A stretch of 64,000 nt of DNA from JAKPQE01 sp041397845 (GTDB taxonomy: Bacteria > Pseudomonadota > Alphaproteobacteria > Rhizobiales > JAKPQE01), in assembly GCA_041397845.1 (NCBI GenBank), contig JAWKVW010000005.1:124001-188000 (forward strand). Direction: 5' to 3'. Shown here piece by piece: positions 58,317 through 64,000 of this stretch. Numbering within the stretch: the first letter of the stretch is position 1; every line of letters starts with the position of its first letter. Made by a program: the position numbers and the translations under genes. Under the pieces are notes generated by a model. The model was not told the origin of the DNA. It saw only the letters and a list, made by a program, of their open reading frames with translations, and did not search any database.

Positions 58317-58663
58317 GAGAGTGAAGTTCACGCTGCCCACTGACCTGAAGCCAGCAATGGTGCTAGCTAGGGACTTTGAGCCAGAGTGCACGGTTGGCGC
58401 AAATGTAATCACTGCCCGCAGATATGACCGCTGTCGCGATACCGACGAGCCGGTAGAGCACCTTACGAAAAGATCAACCTCTTCTCGAAGCTTCCGAATT
58501 TCGTCCTGCAACTCGCTTTTTGTCGCGAAGCCTGAATGCGGATCGGAGACATGAGCATGTATCGCGATTGGCTGCACCAGAATCGCGACAGCTTGATCCG
58601 GTGTCGAAACCGCCTGTCTTCAGATCATTGAGCCTGAAACGGCTCATCCAGCTGTCGATGACC
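58317..58663. other. Unassigned segment within the duplicated region
   Basis: This stretch has no counterpart in unit 1 and looks less GC-rich than its surroundings. On the minus strand it can encode SKSELQDEIRKLREEVDLFV-like residues (a short coiled-coil pattern, near 58519-58460), but no full gene, terminal repeats or transposase motif is visible. It replaces the 3' half of hydrolase copy 2. Confidence 0.45.
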
Positions 58664-59118
58664 ACGCCCCCTGCCCCCATCGAGTGGCCGATGATGCAGT
58701 CGACCGGCCCGACCGTCGCGAGCGCCGCCAGGATCGTGTCGGCCCACTCAGTGACGGAGACCGTGCGGCCCGGCGAGTTGCCGTGGGCGAGGACGTCATA
58801 GGCGACCACCCGAAATCCCGCATCGACCAGCGGGTTGATGAAGTTGACGAAACAGGTGGCGGTCGCGGTCCAGCCGTGGACCAGGAGGACGATGGGGTCG
58901 CCCGGACGTCCCCAGCTATAGCCGGCGAGTTCCGGCCCGCCGTCCATCGGAATGGCAAAGCGCGTGGCGTCGGCCAGCATCTCGTGCTCGATGTCGCGCC
59001 GCCGCGAGTGGGGCGGCGTCGTGAACAGCCGCTCCGCCACCCGCACCGCGAGTGGCGGCACGATGCGGCTGGTTACGGCGAAGAACAGCCTCAGCGGCGC
59101 GAGAAGAAGGGGCGACAT
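58474..59118 (-). pseudogene. Truncated alpha/beta hydrolase (copy 2), chimeric C-terminus
   Basis: A continuous 214-codon frame. Residues 1 to about 152 equal the hydrolase N-terminal half, including LLVHGWTATATCFVNF and IIGHSMGAGGVVI, and here the C run after GHSMGAG is intact. It then runs into unrelated sequence (DSWMSRFRLNDLKTGGFDTG) and stops. The acidic and His residues of the catalytic triad, expected downstream, are absent, so it is probably inactive. Confidence 0.75.
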
Positions 59119-59251
59119 GGATGACCACCGGGTTTCGGGACGGCCATCTATAACCTGTTCAACCCATTGAATGAACTAGGCTATTCATTGATTTTCGGCA
59201 TAGCATTCATTTGCGGCCACCGTCCTGCGCCGCCCCCTTTGGCAACGCCTC

Positions 59252-60868
59252 TCAGGTCAGCTCCAGCTCCTTGCCGGCCAGCGACAGCGCGTCGAGCAAG
59301 GTCGGGACGATGTGATCGGCCGGGATCTTCTCGAGCACGCCGAGGGAACGCAGGGTCGCCTCGGCAGCGCCGGACAGGCCGACGAGATAGGCCTGCATGG
59401 CCTCGTCGCGGGCCATCTGCAGCATCTCGTCGATGGCGAGGGCGGCGCTGGTGTCGACGTGGGCCGCTTCGGCGAAATCATAAACGATCGCCTTGTAGCC
59501 GAAGCCGACGCCGCGGGCGCGCTGGACCATCTCGCGGGCCGAAAAATGGGAAAACCGGCCGCGCAGGAAAATCAGGCCGATGGAGCCGTTGAAGCGGGCG
59601 AGCATGTCGCGCTCGGCCTCGGAGAGATGCGGCGCATGCTCCGGCAGGGCGATATGGGTGATGCCCTTCAGCTCCTCGCGCTCCATCCACTCGGCGGTGA
59701 CGAAGTTCGCCAGAATGAGGCCGATGGCGACCGCCGTGATCAGGTCGACAAAGACCGTGAGCACCAGCGTCACCAGCATGACGACGACCTTCTCGCGCGG
59801 GGCGCGGCCGGCGCGCTTCAGATATCCCCAGTCGATGATGTCCCAGCCGACCTTCATGAGAATGCCGGCCAGAACGGCGTGCGGGATCCGCTCGGCGAGC
59901 GGGCCGAGGCCGAGGACGAGGGCGAGCAGGACCAGCGCGTGGAGAGCACCGGAAATCGGCGTGCGGCCGCCGGCGCGGACGTTGATCACGGTGCGCATGG
60001 TGGCGCCGGCGCCGGGGATGCCGCCAATCAGGCCGGCGACGAGATTGCCGAAGCCCTGGCCGATCAGTTCGCGGTTGGAATTGTGCCGGGTGCGGGTGAT
60101 CGAGTCGGCGACGAGCGAGGTCAGGAGGCTGTCGATCGAGCCAAGCAGCGCCAGAATGAACGCCGGCTGGATCATCTGCAGGACATTGGCGGAAAAGACC
60201 GGCAGATGGAGGGATGGCAGGCCGGTCGGGACCTCGCCGATGACCGGGGCGCCCGGCAACAGGAAAATGCCGACGAGCGTGCCGAGAATGAGCGCGGCGA
60301 GCGGCGGCGGCAGCACGGCCTTGAGGCGCGCCGGCCACCAGATCATGACGGCCAGCGACAGGCAGGCGATCAGTGTCGCGTTGACGTTGATCTGGGCCGG
60401 GATGCCGCCCCAGGCGGCAATTGCGCCGAGCGGGCCGCCAGTTGCGGCGGGCATGCCGAGAAACGGCAGCGTCTGGATGATGATGATGATGACGCCGATG
60501 CCGGACATGAAGCCCGAGACGACGGAGAACGGGGTGTAGGAGACGTATCGGCCGACGCGCAGGAAGCCGAGCGCCATCTGGAACACGCCGCCGAGGATGA
60601 CGATGGTGAAGGCTTCGCCAAGATTGCCGGCGTGCTCGGCGACGACGGCGCCCATGACCACTGTCATCGGACCGGTCGGGCCGGACACCTGGGCCGGAGT
60701 GCCGCCGAAGATGGCGGCAAAGAAGCCAACGGCAATGGCGCCATAAAGACCGGCGATCGGCCCGACGCCGGAGGCGACGCCAAAGGCCAGCGCCAGCGGC
60801 AGGGCGACCACAGCCGCGGTGATGCCGCCAAAAATGTCGCCCTTCAGGCTGGCTGCCGTGACCCGCAT
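59252..60868 (-). CDS. SulP family anion transporter with STAS domain
   Basis: 538 residues. About 12-14 membrane helices (SulP/SLC26 fold) start with LPLALAFGVASGVGPIAGLY near residue 23, with FGGTPAQVSGPTGPMTVVMG near 53 and GGIPGAGATMRTVINVRAGG near 280. A C-terminal STAS domain (about 430-538) has AIVYDFAEAAHVDTSAALAI. Members carry sulfate, bicarbonate or dicarboxylates; the substrate cannot be told here. Its 3' end was captured in the tandem duplication at 57780. 135 bases separate it from trigger factor. Confidence 0.92.
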   Translation of the reverse strand: MRVTAASLKGDIFGGITAAVVALPLALAFGVASGVGPIAGLYGAIAVGFFAAIFGGTPAQVSGPTGPMTVVMGAVVAEHAGNLGEAFTIVILGGVFQMALGFLRVGRYVSYTPFSVVSGFMSGIGVIIIIIQTLPFLGMPAATGGPLGAIAAWGGIPAQINVNATLIACLSLAVMIWWPARLKAVLPPPLAALILGTLVGIFLLPGAPVIGEVPTGLPSLHLPVFSANVLQMIQPAFILALLGSIDSLLTSLVADSITRTRHNSNRELIGQGFGNLVAGLIGGIPGAGATMRTVINVRAGGRTPISGALHALVLLALVLGLGPLAERIPHAVLAGILMKVGWDIIDWGYLKRAGRAPREKVVVMLVTLVLTVFVDLITAVAIGLILANFVTAEWMEREELKGITHIALPEHAPHLSEAERDMLARFNGSIGLIFLRGRFSHFSAREMVQRARGVGFGYKAIVYDFAEAAHVDTSAALAIDEMLQMARDEAMQAYLVGLSGAAEATLRSLGVLEKIPADHIVPTLLDALSLAGKELELT

Positions 60869-60961
60869 TGCAACACCTCCGGATGACAGACGGGGCTGCG
60901 TTCGGTGCGGGTGAACCGTAGATCTCCGAGCCAGTGCCGCCGCTAACGGTCGTTCAGATAC

Positions 60962-60989
60962 AAAACCGCCCGGGCGGGGACCCGGGCGG
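60962..60989 (-). terminator. Terminator of tig
   Basis: CCGCCCGGG (60966-60974) pairs with CCCGGGCGG (60981-60989). TTTTG follows on the minus strand. It lies 15 bases after the tig stop. Confidence 0.8.
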
Positions 60990-61003
60990 CTCGATTTTCA
61001 GGA

Positions 61004-62350
61004 TCACTCGTCGTCGGGATCCGCGAACAGGTCGTCTTTCGAGACCGGCGTATCGGTCATCGTGACCGAGCCGAGGATGTGGTCGACGACCTTTTCCTCG
61101 AAGATCGGTGCGCGCAGGCTGGCCAGCGCCTCCGGATTGTTGCGGTAGAAGTCGTAGACCTGCCGCTCCTGGCCCGGGAACTGGCGCATGCGCTCGACAA
61201 GGGCGCGCTGCACTTCGTCGTCGTTGACCTTGATCTCGTTCTTCTCGCCGACCTCGGCGAGAACCAGGCCGAGGCGAACGCGACGCTCGGCAATGCCGCG
61301 ATATTCCTCGCGGGCCTTGGCCTCGTCGGTGCCCTCGTCCTCGAAGCTGTTGCCGGTGCGGGCGAGGTCAGCCTCGACCTCACGCCACACATTGCTGAAC
61401 TCTTCCTCGACCATCTTCGGCGGCAGCTCGAACTTGTGCATCTCGTCGAGCGCATCGAGCAGCGACCGCTTCACCTTCTGGCGGCTGCGGGCGGTGTACT
61501 CCATGCCGATCTGCTCGCGGACGATCTCGCGCAGCTTCTCAAGCGATTCGACGCCGAGATGGGAGGCGAAATGATCGTCGAGCTGCTGCTCCTCGGGAGC
61601 GGCAACGCCCTCGATGGTGACATCAAAGGTCGCCGGCTTGCCGGCCAGACGCTTGGTGCCGTAGTCCTCGGGGAAGGTCACCTCGACGGTGCGCTGCTCG
61701 CCGACCTTGGCGCCGAGAAGCTGGGCCTCGAAGCCGGGAATGAACTGGCCGGAGCCGATCACCACCTCGACGCCGGAACCGGTGCCGCCCTCGAAGGGCT
61801 CGCCGTCGATCTTGCCGATAAAGCCGACCATGAGCTTGTCGCCCATCTCGGCCGCGGCCTCGCCCTTGTCATGATAATGGATGTGGCCGGTGCGGATCTC
61901 CTCGATACGCGCCTCGACCTCGGCGTCGGCGACCTCGGCCACCGGGCGCTCGAGCGCGATCGTCGTGAAGTCGCCGAGCTCGATCGGCGGCAGGACCTCA
62001 TAGACCATCGTGAAGGCGAGATCGGCGTTGCCGGTCACGACCTCCTCGGCCTCGTCCTCGGACGCCGGCAGGGCCAGCTCGGGCTGCATGGCGGCCTTTT
62101 CGCCGCGCTCCTCGAGCGCCTTGCGGCTCGCGTCGATCACCGTCTCCTGGATGATCTCGGCCATGGCAGGCTTGCCATAGACCTTGCGCAGATGCGCCAT
62201 GGGAACCTTGCCCGGCCGGAAGCCGCGGATCTGAACGCGATCCTTCAGATCGTTCAGTCGGTTCTGGAGTCGCTCTTCGAGCTCGGCCGCCGGAATGACG
62301 ATCTTAAGCTCACGCTTCAGCCCTTCGGACAGGGTCTCGGTCACCTGCAT
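61004..62350 (-). CDS. tig: Trigger factor
   Basis: 448 residues. A ribosome-bound chaperone with peptidyl-prolyl isomerase activity. The N-terminal ribosome-binding loop reads IRGFRPGKVPMAHLRKVYG near residue 43, the FKBP-type domain (about 160-245) has GDKLMVGFIGKIDGEPFEGG, and the C-terminal arms are helical. The tail is acidic (DDLFADPDDE). In many bacteria tig precedes clpP; here about 6 kb of accessory DNA lies between. Confidence 0.96.
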   Translation of the reverse strand: MQVTETLSEGLKRELKIVIPAAELEERLQNRLNDLKDRVQIRGFRPGKVPMAHLRKVYGKPAMAEIIQETVIDASRKALEERGEKAAMQPELALPASEDEAEEVVTGNADLAFTMVYEVLPPIELGDFTTIALERPVAEVADAEVEARIEEIRTGHIHYHDKGEAAAEMGDKLMVGFIGKIDGEPFEGGTGSGVEVVIGSGQFIPGFEAQLLGAKVGEQRTVEVTFPEDYGTKRLAGKPATFDVTIEGVAAPEEQQLDDHFASHLGVESLEKLREIVREQIGMEYTARSRQKVKRSLLDALDEMHKFELPPKMVEEEFSNVWREVEADLARTGNSFEDEGTDEAKAREEYRGIAERRVRLGLVLAEVGEKNEIKVNDDEVQRALVERMRQFPGQERQVYDFYRNNPEALASLRAPIFEEKVVDHILGSVTMTDTPVSKDDLFADPDDE

Positions 62351-62433
62351 CAGTCGCGCCTTCGTATCTTTTTCAATTCATATCTGCCGCCTCTGCCGAT
62401 CCTGGGGCCGTCTTCGACGCGATTTCCGGGACA

Positions 62434-62518
62434 TGGTGCGGGCGGAGGGACTCGAACCCTCAAACCTTTCGGCACTGGAACCTAAATCCAGCGTGTCTGC
62501 CAATTCCACCACGCCCGC
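62434..62518 (-). tRNA. tRNA-Leu (TAG)
   Basis: 85 bases with encoded CCA. The acceptor GCGGGCG pairs with CGCCCGC, the anticodon loop ATTTAGG gives anticodon TAG, a long variable arm (TGCCGAAAGGTTTGA region) marks a class II tRNA, and the T arm has GGTTCGAGTC. Confidence 0.96.
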
Positions 62519-62650
62519 GCGTTCGGACGGCCCGATCGGCCGCGGCCGGGGCGGCGCCTCTATAACACCCGCATGCGGCGCATCAAAGGGAAAAGCGGCG
62601 ACTTTTGCCGCGAGGCGCGCAGGGAGTGCGCCTCCTGCCCTTGCGCCGGG

Positions 62651-62794
62651 TCAAAGGCGGGCGATCGCCCATAGGGTCAGACCGGTGGTGCCGGCAAAAA
62701 GCATGATCGGCAGCGGCACGACATCGATGCGGCCGGTCTGGAAATAGAACACGGCAAGGGCGACGGCGCCGAGAAGGAGAGCGAGGCGGATCAT
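62651..62794 (-). CDS. Small two-helix membrane protein (47 aa)
   Basis: ATG at 62792-62794. Two hydrophobic segments, LALLLGAVALAVFYF and LPIMLFAGTTGLTLWAIA, flank a short loop QTGRIDVVP. It lies 85 bases after the Nnr gene on the same strand and 132 bases before tRNA-Leu. No family is recognised. The clear hydrophobic pattern supports coding; the function is unknown. Confidence 0.55.
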   Translation of the reverse strand: MIRLALLLGAVALAVFYFQTGRIDVVPLPIMLFAGTTGLTLWAIARL

Positions 62795-62879
62795 GGCGGG
62801 ACCTCTTTGTACCGGATCGGGACGCCGATGCGTCCTGTTGCCGATACCTCGCAATCCCGCTGCCAGGCCCGCCGGGAGC

Positions 62880-64000
62880 TCAGGCGCCGGCCAATCCGGC
62901 GACAACGCCGCGCAGCGCCGGCGCCAGATCCTCGGCGACAAGGCCGGGCCCGACGGCGTTGCCCGCCTCGCCATGCATCCAGACGGCGGCAGCGGCCGCC
63001 TCGAAGGGCGGCATGCCGGCGGCCAGAAGACCGGCGACGATGCCGGCAAGGACGTCGCCGGAGCCGGCCGTCGCCAGCCAGGGCGGGGCATTTTCGGCGA
63101 TGGCGGCCCGCCCGTCCGGCGCGGCAATGACGGTATCGGGCCCCTTCAGCACGACCACGGCCCCTGCCCGGCTTGCTGCGGCACGGGCCCGCTCGAGCTT
63201 CGAGCCGCCGGCAAGGTCGGGGAAGAGGCGGGCGAACTCGCCGGCATGGGGCGTCAGCACGGCGCCGGCTGACCGTGCAATATCACCGGCAAGGCCGGCG
63301 AGCGCACCGGCATAGCTCGTCAGGGCATCGGCATCGAGCACGACCATTCGTCCCTCGCCGAGGGCTGCCCCTGCCAGCGCCTTCGTTTCTTCGCCGACGC
63401 CAAGGCCCGGGCCGAGAGCGACAGCGTTGAAGCGCCTGTCCTCAAGCATCCGCGCCAGTTCATCGGCACCATCGACCGGGCGGAGCATGACGGCGGTCAG
63501 ATGGGCAGCGTTCACCGCGAGCGCGGCGCCCGGCGAGGCAAGGGTCACGAGGCCGGCGCCGGCGCGCAAGGCGGCCGCTGCGGCAAGGCGGGCAGCGCCG
63601 GTGCGGTGGGCCGGGCCGGAAACGACGACGGCGTGGCCACGGTCATATTTATGGGCGTCGATGCGCGGGACCGGGAAAACCGGTCGCCAGAGGGCCGGGA
63701 CGTTGACGAAGGTGCGCGGCGTGATCCCGGCCAGCACAGCATCGGGGATGCCGATGTCGACGACGCGCACGGCGCCGCAGCGCAGCCGGCCCGGCAGCAG
63801 CAGATGCCCCGGCTTGCGGCGAAAGAAGGTGATGCTGGCGACAGCATCGAAGGCACAGCCGAGGACCTCGCCGGTATCGCCGGAAATGCCGCTCGGCAGG
63901 TCGACGGCGATGACCGGGATGGCGGCCGCCGTCACGGCCTCGACCATCCGGGCGGCGGCGCCCTCGAGCGGCCGGGCAAGGCCGGCGCCGAAGATCGCAT
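62880..64000 (-). CDS. nnr: Bifunctional NAD(P)H-hydrate repair enzyme Nnr (5' end outside window)
   Basis: 373 residues are in the window, open to the right edge. Nnr repairs hydrated NAD(P)H. The remaining N-terminal epimerase part has VDLPSGISGDTGEVLG. The C-terminal ADP/ATP-dependent dehydratase (ribokinase-like) has ALGPGLGVGEETKAL, VLTPHAGEFARLFPD and the ATP/catalytic block ATAGSGDVLAGIVAGLL with its Asp. It ends GVVAGLAGA. Confidence 0.94.
   Translation of the reverse strand, partial: AIFGAGLARPLEGAAARMVEAVTAAAIPVIAVDLPSGISGDTGEVLGCAFDAVASITFFRRKPGHLLLPGRLRCGAVRVVDIGIPDAVLAGITPRTFVNVPALWRPVFPVPRIDAHKYDRGHAVVVSGPAHRTGAARLAAAAALRAGAGLVTLASPGAALAVNAAHLTAVMLRPVDGADELARMLEDRRFNAVALGPGLGVGEETKALAGAALGEGRMVVLDADALTSYAGALAGLAGDIARSAGAVLTPHAGEFARLFPDLAGGSKLERARAAASRAGAVVVLKGPDTVIAAPDGRAAIAENAPPWLATAGSGDVLAGIVAGLLAAGMPPFEAAAAAVWMHGEAGNAVGPGLVAEDLAPALRGVVAGLAGA

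Larger units (their letters stand above)
57866..59346. repeat. Tandem duplication, unit 2 (about 1.5 kb, degraded)
   Basis: It repeats unit 1 with an internal deletion in the SHMT-like part and with the hydrolase 3' half and intergenic DNA replaced by unrelated sequence (58317-58663). The hydrolase 5' part and the segment before sulP (about 59100-59210 against 57640-57720) are nearly identical to unit 1. Confidence 0.85.

Noticed and set aside
58474..59118. New intact 214-aa gene
   Set aside because: Its first 150 residues duplicate the hydrolase N-terminus and the rest is unrelated sequence without pattern; it is a truncated copy fused to foreign DNA.
55153..62433. Integrative element between tig and clpP using tRNA-Leu as attachment site
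   Set aside because: No integrase, no repeat of the tRNA 3' end and no phage genes are visible; the region is explained by a local tandem duplication plus a SulP gene.

Overview
The window reads as chromosomal core DNA from a GC-rich alphaproteobacterium, most likely of the order Hyphomicrobiales (Rhizobiales). This rests on gene order and gene types: FlaF next to flagellin, the rpsB-tsf-pyrH-frr-uppS-cdsA-dxr-rseP-bamA-lpxD-fabZ-lpxA-lpxI-lpxB run, a full nuoA-N operon followed by birA, RNase J, methylmalonyl-CoA epimerase, a DUF1467 protein and a short-form ProRS, and the tig / clpP-clpX-lon-hupB neighbourhood. The genus cannot be named from the sequence alone. Almost every gene from 1.6 kb onward lies on the minus strand.

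Layout. 0-1.6 kb (+): the 3' end of a flagellin gene, flaF, a possible small RNA and an unusual tandem array of terminator-like hairpins. 1.6-3.6 kb: ilvC and pdxJ. 3.7-19.2 kb: translation factors, isoprenoid and undecaprenyl-phosphate synthesis, outer-membrane assembly (BamA, RseP) and lipid A synthesis, read from rpsB toward lpxB. 19.5-28.7 kb: dnaE, a 35-codon membrane ORF under a LexA-like box, the lolDC exporter, proS and small proteins. 28.7-47.1 kb: rnj, birA and the 14-subunit complex I operon with three extra ORFs embedded in it. 47.3-48.9 kb: a secreted caspase-like protein. 49.1-55.2 kb: two tRNAs, HU, Lon, ClpX and ClpP. 55.4-59.3 kb: an accessory island built of a tandem duplication (SHMT-like gene, alpha/beta hydrolase, 3' end of a SulP gene). 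59.3-64 kb: SulP transporter, trigger factor, tRNA-Leu, a small membrane protein and the start of Nnr, which is cut by the window edge.

Functional themes are envelope biogenesis (lpx, bam, lol, uppS, cdsA), respiration (nuo) and proteostasis (tig, clpXP, lon).

A caution runs through the whole window. Many conserved genes carry single-base indels (lpxA, lpxI, lpxB, cdsA, nuoL, nuoM, clpX, the caspase gene). Homology is clear on both sides of each break, so these most likely reflect consensus errors rather than true gene loss. I annotate such genes over their full extent and list the approximate break points.

The most interesting items are the LexA-like box over a small membrane ORF upstream of dnaE, the tandem terminator-like array at 1.35-1.54 kb, the microhomology-flanked tandem duplication at 55.65-59.35 kb, and the extra ORFs inside the nuo operon.
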